Assembly (NCBI RefSeq): GCF_002217755.1
Contig: NZ_BCFL01000019.1
Coordinates: 124,001-188,000, forward strand
Origin: Streptomyces hyaluromycini
Lineage (GTDB): Bacteria; Actinomycetota; Actinomycetes; Streptomycetales; Streptomycetaceae
DNA length: 64,000 nt
Reading direction: 5' to 3'
Below the pieces are notes generated by a model. It searched no databases. It worked only from the letters and a program-made list of their open reading frames with translations, and was not told where the DNA came from. The position numbers were made by a program, and so were the translations under genes. This document shows positions 17,217 to 26,800 of this stretch, piece by piece (within the stretch, counting starts at the first letter, position 1; each line of letters begins with the position of its first letter).

Positions 17217-18677
17217 ATGACCGTCGACTACCTCGTCATGGCCGCTTACCTGACCGGCATCATCGGCGTCGGCTGGTGGGGCAAACGCCGCGCCGCCTCC
17301 AAGAGCGACTTCCTGGTCGCCGGCAGACGCCTCGGCCCCCTGATGTACACCGGCACGATGGCCGCCGTCGTCCTCGGCGGCGCCTCCACCATCGGCGGTG
17401 TCCGGCTCGGCTACACCTACGGCGTCTCCGGCGCCACGATGGTCGGCGCCATCGGCCTCGGCCTGCTGGCCCTGAGTGTCTTCTTCTCCGCGCGGATCGC
17501 CCGGCTGCGCGTGTACACGGTCGCCGAGATGCTCTCGCTGCGCTACGGCGACGCGGCCAGCGTGATCTCCGGCGTCGTCATGTGGGTCTACACGCTGATG
17601 CTGGCGGTGACCTCGACGATCGCGTACGCCAGCGTCTTCGACGTCCTCTTCGACGTGCCGCGCTGGGTCGCGGTGGTCGTCGGCGGCACGATCGTCGTCG
17701 GCTACTCGGCGCTCGGCGGCATGTGGTCGATCACCCTCACCGACATGGTGCAGTTCGTGGTGAAGAGCCTCGGCGTGCTCGTCCTGCTGCTGCCGATCGC
17801 GGTCGTCAGGGCCGGCGGCTTCGGCGCGATGGCCGACCGGCTCCCGCACGGCTACTTCTCGCCCACGTCCATCGGCGGGCAGACCATCTTCACCTTCGTG
17901 CTGATCTACACGTTCGGCATGCTGATCGGGCAGGACATCTGGCAGCGCGTCTTCACCGCCCGCAGCGACAAGGTCGCTTCCTGGGGCGGCACCGTCGCCG
18001 GTGTCTACTGTCTGGCGTACGCGCTGGCCGGCGCGTTCATCGGCATGGCGACGAAGACCCTCTACCCGAACCTGGCCGACGCCGACCAGGCCTTCGCCAC
18101 CATCGTCAAGCACGCCCTGCCCACCGGTGTCCGCGGCCTGGTGCTGGCCGCCGCGCTGTCCGCGATGATGTCCACCGCCAGCGGCGCCCTCATCGCCTCC
18201 GCGACCGTCGCCGACAACGACATCTGGGCCCGGCTGCGCCGCCGTACGACGCCCGGGGACCACGACGAGATCGCCTCCAACCGGGTCGCCATCGCCGTCC
18301 TCGGCGCGGTCGCCATGGGCATCGCCTGCGTCCTCGGGGACGTCCTCTCGGCACTGACCGTCGCCTACAACCTGCTCGTGGGCGGCCTGCTGGTACCGAT
18401 CCTCGGCGGTCTGGTCTGGCGGCGCGGCAACCTTCCGGGCGCGCTGACCGCGATGATCGCGGGCGGTACGACGGTGATCACCCTCATGGTGACCGACGGC
18501 CTGCTCGCCAACGAGCCGATCTACTACGGCCTCCTCGCCAGCCTCCTCGCCTACGTCGCCGTGAGCCTCGCGACCAGGCCGACCGACGAGACGCTCCTGG
18601 AGGTGTGGCGCCGCCGCCTGGCGGGCGAACCGGCCCCGTCCGCGGCCGCCACGAGCCCGGAGCTCAGCGCGGCCTGA
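17217..18677 (+). CDS. sodium:solute symporter (SSS family)
   Basis: 486 residues with about 13 membrane helices. The family features are DFLVAGRRLGPLMYTGTM (in part FLVAGRRLGP), the glycine-rich LGGASTIGG loop in helix 1b, AEMLSLRYG, and GQDIWQRVFTARS. Imports a small organic solute with sodium. The divergent PucR regulator and the downstream aldolase and FAD oxidoreductase suggest an amine, urea-type or organic acid substrate, but the exact one is not deducible. ATG at 17217 has CGGAGGATTCC upstream; the longer frame running through the regulator promoter is not used. Confidence 0.9.
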   Translation: MTVDYLVMAAYLTGIIGVGWWGKRRAASKSDFLVAGRRLGPLMYTGTMAAVVLGGASTIGGVRLGYTYGVSGATMVGAIGLGLLALSVFFSARIARLRVYTVAEMLSLRYGDAASVISGVVMWVYTLMLAVTSTIAYASVFDVLFDVPRWVAVVVGGTIVVGYSALGGMWSITLTDMVQFVVKSLGVLVLLLPIAVVRAGGFGAMADRLPHGYFSPTSIGGQTIFTFVLIYTFGMLIGQDIWQRVFTARSDKVASWGGTVAGVYCLAYALAGAFIGMATKTLYPNLADADQAFATIVKHALPTGVRGLVLAAALSAMMSTASGALIASATVADNDIWARLRRRTTPGDHDEIASNRVAIAVLGAVAMGIACVLGDVLSALTVAYNLLVGGLLVPILGGLVWRRGNLPGALTAMIAGGTTVITLMVTDGLLANEPIYYGLLASLLAYVAVSLATRPTDETLLEVWRRRLAGEPAPSAAATSPELSAA

Positions 18678-18765
18678 ACCCCGGCCACCGGACCGGAACC
18701 CGCCCGCACCCGCACGTGCCCGTACCCCGCTGAAAGCCGATGGCTGAAAGCTGAAAGGCCCCCCG

Positions 18766-19524
18766 ATGTCCGCCCCTTCCGTGGAAGAACTCCGTCTGCG
18801 CCGCGAACTCGCCGCCGTCTACCGCCTGGTGGCCCACTTCCGGATGACCGACCTGATCTTCACGCACATCTCGGTACGGCTGCCCGGCCCGGAACACCAC
18901 TTCCTGATCAACCCCTACGGGCTGCTCTTCGAGGAGATCACCGCCTCCAACCTGGTGAAGACCGACCTCGACGGCAACCCCGTCGAGGAGACCCCCCACC
19001 CCGTCAACCCGGCCGGTTTCGTCATCCACAGCGCGATCCACGCCGCCCGCCCGGACGCCCACTGCGTCCTGCACACCCACACCAGGGCGGGCTGCGCGGT
19101 CGCCGCCCAGGAGGAGGGCCTGCTCCCGCTCAACCAGATCTCCATGGAGTTCTACGGCAGGCTCGGCTACCACTCCTACGAGGGCGTCGCCCTCAACCTC
19201 GCCGAGCAGCGGCGGCTGGTCGCCGACCTCGGCGGCCACCCGGCGATGATCCTGCGCAACCACGGACTGCTGACCGTCGGCGAGACCCCCGCCCAGGCGT
19301 TCCTGCGCATGTACTACCTGGACAAGGCCTGCGAGATCCAGACCATGGCCGCGGCCGGGGGCGCCAAGCTCGTCCTCCCCGACCCCGAGGTCCGCGAACT
19401 CACCGCCCGCCAGCTGGCAGGGGAGGAGCACGACTCCGACCTCCAGGACGACAAGGCCTACGACCTCGCCTGGTCCGCACTGCTCAGGCTGGTCGAGCGC
19501 ATCGCCCCCGACTACAGGGACTGA
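18766..19524 (+). CDS. class II aldolase/adducin family protein
   Basis: 252 residues. Zn-dependent aldolase/epimerase fold: HCVLHTHTRAGCAVAAQ provides the paired metal histidines, MILRNHGLLTVGETPAQAF the third histidine motif, and FTHISVRLPG the N-terminal phosphate-loop region. The family includes L-fuculose-phosphate aldolase and decarboxylating enzymes; many actinobacterial members next to transporters are unassigned. It follows the symporter by 88 bp on the same strand and could be in its operon. Ends convergently with the FAD oxidoreductase. Confidence 0.88.
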   Translation: MSAPSVEELRLRRELAAVYRLVAHFRMTDLIFTHISVRLPGPEHHFLINPYGLLFEEITASNLVKTDLDGNPVEETPHPVNPAGFVIHSAIHAARPDAHCVLHTHTRAGCAVAAQEEGLLPLNQISMEFYGRLGYHSYEGVALNLAEQRRLVADLGGHPAMILRNHGLLTVGETPAQAFLRMYYLDKACEIQTMAAAGGAKLVLPDPEVRELTARQLAGEEHDSDLQDDKAYDLAWSALLRLVERIAPDYRD

Positions 19525-19549
19525 CGGGGCCGAGGGGCCCGGCGGCGCC

Positions 19550-20968
19550 TCAGTGCCGTCCCGCCACCCGGTCCGCGATCTGTGCCAGCCGGGACGACTC
19601 GGCGCTCGGGTGGAGGCGTTCGCGCTGGTCGGCGGCGCGGTAGGTGGCGTACATGCCCTGGACGCCGAGCCAGCGGAAGGGCTCCGGCTCCCACTTGCGG
19701 ACCTTGTGGTTCACCCACGGCAGTGCGGTCAGCTCGGTGCGGCCGCCCTGCCCGGAGTCGAGTTGCACGAGGTCCCGGAGCGTGCGGGCGGCGAGGTTGG
19801 TGGTGGCGACCCCGGAGCCGACGTAGCCGCCCGCCCAGCCGAGGCCCGTCGTACGGTCCAGGGTGACGGTCGCGCACCAGTCCCGCGGCACTCCGAGCAC
19901 CCCGGACCAGGCGTGCTCGATCCCCACCCCGGCCAGCGCCGGGAAGAACCGCACGAGGATCTCGCGCAACGCCTCGACCGTCGCCTCCTGCGTCCGCCCG
20001 TCGTTGTCCGTCCGCGACCCGAACCGGTACGGCACCCCGCGGCCGCCGAGCGCGATCCGCCCGTCGGCCGTGCGCTGCGCGTACATGTAGGCGTGCGCCA
20101 TGTCGCCGAGGGTCTCCCGGCCGTCCCACCCCACCGACGCCCACTGCTCCGCCGTGAGCGGCTCGGTGGCGATCATCGAGGAGTTCATCGGCAGCCAGGT
20201 GCGCTTCTGGCCCTTGAGGTTCGCGGTGAAGCCCTCGGTGCAGCGCAGGATGTACGGGGCGCGGACCGTTCCGTACGGGGTGACGGCGTGCCGGGGCCGG
20301 ATCTCGGTCACCGGCGTGGACTCGTAGATCTCCACCCCCAGCGCCTCCACGGCCGCCACCAGGCCCTTCACCAGCTTCACCGGGTGCAGCCGGGCGCCGT
20401 GCGGGGTCCAGGTGCCGCCCACCGCGTCGGCGACCCGGATCCGTTCCCGGGTCTCCCCGGCGCCGTACAGCTCGCGGTCCTTCTCGCCGTACGACAGCTC
20501 GTGCTCGTGGAAGGCCTTCAGACGGGCCAGCTGGGCCGGGGTGGTGGCGACCTCCAGCACCCCGCCCTTGTGCAGGTCGGCGTCGATCCCCTCGGCCGCG
20601 GCGACCGCCACGACCTCGTCGACGGTCTCGTTCATGGCCTTCTGCAGGCGTACGGCGGCCTCGTGGCCGTGCAGCGCGGCGTACCGGTCGCGGCCGGCGA
20701 TGCCGTTGTAGAGCCAGCCGCCGTTGCGGCCGGAGGCGCCGTAGCCGCAGAACTTCTGCTCCAGGACGGTGACCCGGAGGAAGGGGGCGGCCTTCTTCAG
20801 GTAGTAGGCGGTCCACAGCCCCGTGTACCCGCCGCCGACGATCACGACGTTTGCCGACGCGTCACCGTCCAGCGGCTCCCGCACCGCGGGGAGGCCGTCG
20901 TCCGCGTACCAGAAGGAGATGCCGCCGTTGACGGCACCGCTGGCCGACCTGTTTGCCGAGCTGCTCAT
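19550..20968 (-). CDS. FAD-dependent amino-acid/amine oxidoreductase (DAO family)
   Basis: 472 residues. N-terminal Rossmann FAD motif ANVVIVGGGYTGLWTAYYL (about 40-58), then GYGASGRNGGWLYNG, the flavin-contact loop typical of gamma-glutamylputrescine oxidase-type (PuuB/OrdL) enzymes. The C-terminal GWAGGYVGSGVATTNLAART closes the FAD site. The likely reaction is oxidative deamination of an amine or amino acid to an aldehyde or keto acid plus ammonia and H2O2. With the PucR regulator, symporter and aldolase it forms a small catabolic set. The strand is opposite to the aldolase, so it is a separate transcript. Confidence 0.88.
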   Translation of the reverse strand: MSSSANRSASGAVNGGISFWYADDGLPAVREPLDGDASANVVIVGGGYTGLWTAYYLKKAAPFLRVTVLEQKFCGYGASGRNGGWLYNGIAGRDRYAALHGHEAAVRLQKAMNETVDEVVAVAAAEGIDADLHKGGVLEVATTPAQLARLKAFHEHELSYGEKDRELYGAGETRERIRVADAVGGTWTPHGARLHPVKLVKGLVAAVEALGVEIYESTPVTEIRPRHAVTPYGTVRAPYILRCTEGFTANLKGQKRTWLPMNSSMIATEPLTAEQWASVGWDGRETLGDMAHAYMYAQRTADGRIALGGRGVPYRFGSRTDNDGRTQEATVEALREILVRFFPALAGVGIEHAWSGVLGVPRDWCATVTLDRTTGLGWAGGYVGSGVATTNLAARTLRDLVQLDSGQGGRTELTALPWVNHKVRKWEPEPFRWLGVQGMYATYRAADQRERLHPSAESSRLAQIADRVAGRH

Positions 20969-20977
20969 GGCCGGACG

Positions 20978-21679
20978 TTAACCCCTGAGGACGGCGAATG
21001 TCTCCTTCGGATTCCATGCTTTTCCGCGCCCCCTGACCAGCGGATAGCAGCCGAGACCGATCAGCGCGGCGACGAAGTGTCCCAGGTCGGTGAAGGCCGG
21101 CGACTCGGCCAGCGGCAGCCCGTAGACGAGGAGGACGGCCGCGAGGTACGGATACCGCCAGGGCGTCACGATCCGGTACGCGAGCACCGCGATCACCCCG
21201 GCCAGCGCGTAACTCACCCCGATGTCCAGGGTGTTGACCGCGGAGTGCGGGGCGATGCCGTCGTGGATCCCCTTCAGCAGCGCGCCCTCGCTGATCAGGG
21301 TGGCCAGGACGTGCGCGACCACGCACACCGCCAGCCAGCGGACCGTCCCCAGCCAGCGCTCCGCCGGCGCGTGGAAGACGGTGTAGAGGAAGGCGTACGG
21401 CACCCAGTGCCCGCCGTCGATCCACATCGCGCTGGCGACCAGCACCCGCACCGGGTTGTCCGACAGCTCACGGATGTTGGTGGAGCGCTGCCGCAGGAAC
21501 TGCTGCTCGAACTCCGGTGACATGTGGTGCAGCGCGACGGTCGTCACGAAGAGAATCGCCAGCCAGACGTATGTGCCGGGGGCGCTGCGGACGTACGCCC
21601 ACACCTTGCCGCCGAGGCCCCGGAAAAATCCCATGAGGCGATTCACGCACGGTCGTAACGCCGGGTGTGTGATTGACAT
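20978..21679 (-). CDS. rhomboid-like membrane protein
   Basis: 233 residues from the first ATG, with about six membrane helices. The helix segment DIGVSYALAGVIAVLAY carries a Ser in a G-x-S context and the last helix contains GHFVAALIGLG, which together match the serine and histidine positions of rhomboid intramembrane proteases. The strict GxSG is GVSY here, as in the rhomboid-like subfamily, so activity is uncertain. An internal start at 21634 (MGFFRGLGG) is equally possible; neither has a good ribosome site. Overlap or coupling with the FAD gene is absent (10 bp gap), so cotranscription is likely. Confidence 0.82.
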   Translation of the reverse strand: MSITHPALRPCVNRLMGFFRGLGGKVWAYVRSAPGTYVWLAILFVTTVALHHMSPEFEQQFLRQRSTNIRELSDNPVRVLVASAMWIDGGHWVPYAFLYTVFHAPAERWLGTVRWLAVCVVAHVLATLISEGALLKGIHDGIAPHSAVNTLDIGVSYALAGVIAVLAYRIVTPWRYPYLAAVLLVYGLPLAESPAFTDLGHFVAALIGLGCYPLVRGRGKAWNPKETFAVLRG

Positions 21680-21724
21680 TCCGGATGAGCCGATCGCCCA
21701 GGAGCTCGGGGGCCGTGCGGTCGG

Positions 21725-21876
21725 GCGGCTGCGGCGCCGTCGTGGCTGGTCGCGCCCACGCGGCGGAGCCGCATATCGACACAGCCCCGCGCCCCTTCAG
21801 GCCGGCCTGCGCTGCGTTGCTTTTAGGAGCGCGGGGAACTGCGCGAGCAACCCGCCACGACCCGCACTCCGCATCG
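21725..21876. repeat. streptomycete interspersed repeat, copy 3
   Basis: GCGGCGCCGTCGTGGCTGG start, a CGCGCCCACGCGGCGGAGCC / ATATCGACACAGCCCCGCG block, then GAGCGCGGGGAACTGCGCGA and a CCACGACCCGCA tail. Lies between the start of the rhomboid-like gene and the end of the quinone reductase. Confidence 0.7.
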
Positions 21877-21906
21877 AACCGGCACCCCAATGGCCCTCTG
21901 CTCCGG

Positions 21907-22881
21907 TCACGGTTCCAGGATCACCTTTCCGATGGTCGCCCTGGTCTCCAGGGCGCGGTGCGCGGCCGCCGCCTCGGCCAGCGGGAAGCGGGTCAGGGCG
22001 GGGCGCAGGCGCCCGTGGGCGGCCTCGGCGAGGGCGCGGAGTTCGAGGGTGCGGAGTGGGTCGGGGCCGCCGGTCCGGCGGAGCATCGCGGGGCCGAGCA
22101 AGGACTCGGACAGCCCCTCCACGAGGTGGCCGCCGCCGCTCGCGATCCCCTCCGCCGACCAGCCGAACACGAGGTGCCGGCCGCCCTCGCCGAGCAGTGC
22201 GACGGCCTCCCGGGCGACCTCGCCGCCCACGCCGTCGAGGACGACGGTGACCGGTCCGGAGCGGGCGCGGACCTCGGCGGGCCAGCCGGGTTCGGTGTAG
22301 TCGAGGGCGAGGTCGGCGCCGTCGGCCCGGACCCGCGCCACCTTCTCGGGGCCGCCCGCGAGGCCGATCACGGTCGCGCCGGCGTGCTTGGCGGCCTGCA
22401 CGAGCAGCGAGCCGATGCCGCCGGCGGCCGCCGGGACGAGGACCACCGAGGCGGGCCCCAGTTCGACGAACTGCAGGATGCCGAGGGCCGTACGTCCCGT
22501 TCCGACCATGGCGACGGCCTCGGGGAAGCCGAGGTTCGCCGGGATCTCGTGCAGTCGTTCGACGTCGGTGACCGCCAGCTCGGCGTAGCCGCCGGGCGCG
22601 AAGCCGAGGTGGGCGACCACGCGCCGCCCGAGCCAGAGCCCGTCGACGCCGTCGCCGAGCGCCTCGACCACCCCGGCGACCTCGCGGCCGGGGATCGTCG
22701 GCAGTACGGTCGGCCGGGGCGCCGGGCCCTGGTGGCCCTGGCGCAGCGAGGTGTCGAGCAGATGGACACCGGCCGCGGCGACGGCGATCCGTACCTGGCC
22801 CGGACCCGGCACGGGGTCCGCCGCCTCCTCGTGGAGGAGGTTCTCGGCAGGACCGAAGGCATGCAGGACGATGGCGTGCAC
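21907..22881 (-). CDS. NADPH:quinone reductase / zinc-type alcohol dehydrogenase family, SoxR-regulated
   Basis: 324 residues, medium-chain dehydrogenase/reductase of the quinone-oxidoreductase branch. N-terminal GroES-like domain, cofactor-binding AAAGGIGSLLVQAAKHAGATVIG with the NADPH-type loop, and a C-terminal RATIGKVILEP. It lacks the structural-zinc cysteines, as in QorA-like enzymes. Likely a two-electron reductase of quinones or enones. The promoter contains a SoxR box (22926-22947). In S. coelicolor SCO4266, a reductase of this family, is a known SoxR target and sits in the equivalent position as I recall. Confidence 0.9.
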   Translation of the reverse strand: MHAIVLHAFGPAENLLHEEAADPVPGPGQVRIAVAAAGVHLLDTSLRQGHQGPAPRPTVLPTIPGREVAGVVEALGDGVDGLWLGRRVVAHLGFAPGGYAELAVTDVERLHEIPANLGFPEAVAMVGTGRTALGILQFVELGPASVVLVPAAAGGIGSLLVQAAKHAGATVIGLAGGPEKVARVRADGADLALDYTEPGWPAEVRARSGPVTVVLDGVGGEVAREAVALLGEGGRHLVFGWSAEGIASGGGHLVEGLSESLLGPAMLRRTGGPDPLRTLELRALAEAAHGRLRPALTRFPLAEAAAAHRALETRATIGKVILEP

Positions 22882-22925
22882 AGGGACTCCCCCAGGCGGT
22901 GGCTGATCCGACGGTCCGACTCTTC

Positions 22926-22947
22926 GACCTCAAGCACGGTTGAGGTC
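22926..22947 (-). promoter_or_regulatory. SoxR box
   Basis: GACCTCAA-N6-TTGAGGTC, an exact 8-bp inverted repeat, 45 bp upstream of the reductase start. The motif CCTCAA...TTGAGG with a TTGACC -35 overlapping it matches the Streptomyces SoxR operator class, in which redox-active antibiotics such as actinorhodin trigger transcription. Confidence 0.8.
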
Positions 22948-23034
22948 AAGGGCGGGCCGCTCTCCCCCCTTCCCCTTCCCCTTCCCCTTTCGCTGGTCGC
23001 GGGGATTGTCAGTGGGGGCCTGCACTATGGGGGC

Positions 23035-23721
23035 ATGGCGAGGACAGCGGCCGGTGGGGCCGGCGGAGGCAGGGTGAAGGGCGCGCGGCGGCCGGAGGTG
23101 CGGCTGCCCGAACTGGAGCCCTGGGGCGGCGGCGAGCTGGAGCCGGACGGGGACTACGACGGGCTGGAGTTCCGGGAGGCGGACTTCGTCGGGCAGGACG
23201 GAGCGGGCGCCCGGTTCATGGACTGCGCGCTGCGGGACTGCGCCTTCGACGAGACGGGGCTGCGGCACGCGCGCGTGCTGGACACGGTCCTCACCGGGGC
23301 GAGAGGCGTCGGCACCGACCTGGCCGAGGCGACCCTGCGCGATGTCGAGCTGGTCGACGCCCGGCTGGGCGGCACCCAGATGCACGGTGCCGTCCTGGAG
23401 CGCGTGGTGGTCCGCGGCGGCAAGATCGACTACCTCAACCTGCGCACGGCCAGGCTGAGAGACGTGGTCTTCGACGGCTGTGTGCTGGTCGAACCGGACT
23501 TCGGCGACGCGGTCCTGGAACGGGTCGAGTTCACCGGCTGCACCCTGAAGGCGGCGGACTTCAGAGGGGTCACCATGAAGGACGTCGATCTGCGGGGCGC
23601 CGCGTCCCTGGAGATCGCGACCGGGGTGGAGCGACTGGCGGGGGCGGTGATCAGCACGTCCCAACTACTGGACCTGGCACCGGTCCTGGCGGCCCAGCTG
23701 GGGATCCGCGTGGAGGGGTGA
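23035..23721 (+). CDS. pentapeptide-repeat protein
   Basis: 228 residues. From about residue 45 the sequence runs in A(D/N)Lxx-type pentapeptide coils (LEFREADFVGQDGAGARFMD, CALRDCAFDETGLRHARVLD and onward to AADFRGVTMKDVDLRGA), predicting a right-handed quadrilateral beta-helix. It resembles QNR/MfpA-like and unassigned streptomycete proteins. The function is unknown, and DNA mimicry with gyrase protection is only one possibility. ATG at 23035 follows GGGGGC. Two short CCCCTTCC tracts precede it. Divergent from the SoxR-controlled reductase. Confidence 0.87.
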   Translation: MARTAAGGAGGGRVKGARRPEVRLPELEPWGGGELEPDGDYDGLEFREADFVGQDGAGARFMDCALRDCAFDETGLRHARVLDTVLTGARGVGTDLAEATLRDVELVDARLGGTQMHGAVLERVVVRGGKIDYLNLRTARLRDVVFDGCVLVEPDFGDAVLERVEFTGCTLKAADFRGVTMKDVDLRGAASLEIATGVERLAGAVISTSQLLDLAPVLAAQLGIRVEG

Positions 23722-23838
23722 AGCGCCCCGTAAAGGCGCCCCGTAAAGGCGCCCCGCAAGGGGCGCGGGGCCGTGTCGATGTGCGGCTGCCGCCGCGTGG
23801 GCGCGACCAGCCCCCACCGGCCCGCAGCAGGCGAACCG
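23722..23838. repeat. streptomycete interspersed repeat, copy 4
   Basis: Begins with three near-identical GCGCCCCGTAAAG units directly after the pentapeptide-gene stop, then AAGGGGCGCGGGGC, TGCGGCTGCCGCCGCGTGGG and a CCGCAGCAGGCGAACCG tail. Ends at the convergent giant gene. Confidence 0.75.
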
Positions 23839-23848
23839 TCCGAAGCAC

Positions 23849-26800
23849 TCAGCTCGCCGGAGGCACGGGCGCGGCCTTCTGCCGTAGGCCCAGGTGGTCG
23901 TCCGGATCCTGGAGCCGGTCCTGCTGCGCGGCCAGCATGCGGCGGACCACCGGCTCCGGCATGCGGATCACCACCGGCCGGGGCAGGGTCACCTCCCGCA
24001 CGGCGGTGCCGGTACGGCCGGACCGCACGCGGTTGGTCACCGTCGCCACCACCCGCACGTCCAGCGTGAACTGCACCAGGACCGACGCGGACTTGGGCTT
24101 GTGCAGCGGCATCGAGCCCGACGCGTTCACCGCCGCGTCGGCCGCGCCGCCCGCGCCACCGGCGTTGCCCATCAGCTGGTTGAGGCGGAACTCGTCGGCG
24201 TTGAGCAGCCCCGCACCCGCCAGCCCGCGTGCCGACCTGCCGTGGTCGGCGGAGCTCAGGCCGTCCGTCTGGGTGGGCCGGGGCGCGTCCAGGTGGCTCT
24301 GCCCCACCGTCTCGAACGTCATCTTGTCGCCGACGCCCAGCACCCGCCCGTCCCGCAGCCGTGCGTGCAGGGACGCCCGCAGGTCCTGGCCCTCCACCCC
24401 GGTGGCGTGCACCGGCGGCAGCTCCGCCCCCGCCGAGGTCAGCAGCGGCAGCGCCGCGATCAGCCACTCGGTGGAGACGGCCTCCTGCAGGGTGTACGCG
24501 GCGGCCTGGCCCTTGGTCCGGAAGCGGTCGCCGCCGCCCGCCTCCCGGACCGCGGAGCCGACCAGCTCCCGTACCTGCGGGGCCCCTTGGAAGCCGTTCA
24601 CCTGCGCCTCCATCGGCAGCCGCACACCCCCGGAGCGCCAGCTGCCGAGCGCGGCCGGGCGGCCGTCCCCCGGGCCGGCAGCCGGAGCCACCGGCCGGTG
24701 GCGGGGCGCGGTCAGCCGGGCGAGGGCGGCCAGGTCCTGGTCCAGGACGCGGTGGGTCAGCGTCTGGCGGCCCAGCGAGACCAGCGCGAGCCGCCGGTCG
24801 CCCCGGTGCAGTTCCAGGGTCGCCTCGATCGGCACCCGCATCTTCGACGACTTCGCGGTCTTCGCCTCCGCGACCGTCTTCATGCCGAGCTGGCCGCGGT
24901 TCACCGTCCCGGAGCGCCGCGAGCCGCCCGAGCCGACGCCGAGGCCCGCCGCACCGCCCATGCTCTTGAGCTGCCCGGCCCCGCCGTCCGGTTTGCCGGA
25001 GCCGGCGAGGATCCCCTCCACGCCGGTCGTCACGCCCTCGTCGTGAGAGGCGGCCTGCTGGGCCACGGCCGCGGTGATGTACTCCATGTCCCGGCCGTCG
25101 TCCGCCGCACCGTCGTAGGCGCCGTCGCCCAGCCGGTTGACCTTGAACACCGCCCAGTACGGGGTCCTGCGGCCGTCGAACAGCTCGACGGTGACCCCGC
25201 CGTCCATCGCCCCCGACAGCAGTCCCGCGCTGCCGTCGCGGTCCAGGACGCGCAGCAGCCGTTGCACGTTGTCGTTGCGGTCCGCCAGCTGCCGACGGGG
25301 CAGCAGGTCGTCGGCGAGGCCCTGCTGCCCGCTCTCCGCGAGGCGGGTGCGGAGCCGGGCCAGCAGCGGCACGAAGTTCGGCAGGTTCTCGACCATGCCG
25401 AAGCCGAGGGGCAAGCCGCGGGCGAAGGCCGGACCGGTGCGTGGCGGGGCGGACGTGGAGGACCCGGCCACGTCCGTGGCCCGGACCCCTTCGCGGGCCC
25501 CCTGCCGGGTTCCTTCGCGGGTCCCCCGCCGGGCCCCTTCCCTGGCCTCGCGTTCGGCACCCGCCCGGGAACTCTCCGCGGGCCGCTGCACCGCCGGGGA
25601 ATCCTCGGCCGGTCGCTCCCCCGTCCGGGAGCCCTCCACCGCCGCCCGCCCCGCCCGGGAGCCCTCCGCCGGTGCCTGCCCCGCCCGGGCCGGTGACATC
25701 AGTGCCGGTTCCGGGTCGAGCTTCAGCTGTCTGCGGATCGCCGCCGGCAGCTGCGCCTCCGTCAGCCACACCGCCGCCTCGGCCGGCAGGGTGCGGGCGG
25801 CCGTCGCCACGTAGGGGCCGCCGCCGGTGACCTTGACCTCGGCGACCATGGTGACGAGCAGGTCGCACTGGACCAGGTAGAGCGGCGCCTTCTTCGGGGT
25901 GTGGGCGTTGCGCTCGACCGTGCCGGACAGGGCCGCGGACCGGGTGTCGCCCTGGCTGGTGGTGCGGTTCCCGGAGAGGCCCTGGCCCAGGCGCCACTCG
26001 GGGCCGTTCTCCGAGCCGGTGGCGCCGACCTGCCAGGTGCTGGTGGTGCCCTGCCCCTCCTGACCGGCCGCCTGGTGGCCGCCGAGCACGAAGGTCTCGG
26101 TGCCCGGCCCCGCGCCCCGGTGCAGGAACTTCGGGTTGGTCAGCGTGAGCCGGGTGCCCACGGCCCCGTTCAGCGCGGCGAGCCGGCGCGGATAGCGCAG
26201 GTTCTTCACCACCCACCCGGAGGACGCGGCCTGCCGCAGCGACGCCGTGATGGCCTGCGGCCCGAACCGCTCCTCGATCGCCAGTCGCGGCGCGAGCCCC
26301 TCCGTCTGCAGCGCGGGATCCTCGCGGACGCCCTTGTTGCGGGCGGCGGCCCGGGACAGCAGCTGGAAGGCGAGGTCCCGGACGGCCTGGCCGTCGCCGA
26401 CCGTCTCCACCAGCTGCCAGTCCCGCAGCGCCTGCCCGGCCGACGGCCGGGGCACGAGCGTGGCCAGGTCGCCGATGCCCTCGGCGGTGACGGCGTGCTC
26501 GGGCCGCGGGGCCTGTGCCCGCCGCCGGTCGCCCACCGCGTCCTGCCGCCGCTTGCCCTCCTCGTCGAGGGTGAACTCGGTGGGGGTGACGAGCCGTACG
26601 TCCTGCTCGTCCAGGTGCAGTCCCGCCAGCTGCCTGGCCTCGGGTGCGTCCTGCCCGGGGGAGCCGGGGGTGAGGGCGCGGCCGAGCTTGCGCTGCCGGG
26701 AGGTCATGGTGACGTCGACGTCGAGGCGCAGGGCCGCCCCGAAGGTGCTGGCCTTCTCGGAGCCGTTGGTGAGGACGTCCGTGCGGGTGGTGGGGCCGGC

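Noticed and set aside
21673..23034. Long plus-strand frame running through the quinone reductase region before the pentapeptide gene
   Set aside because: It is the antisense shadow of the reductase. The pentapeptide gene has its own ATG at 23035, and conserved repeats begin only after it.
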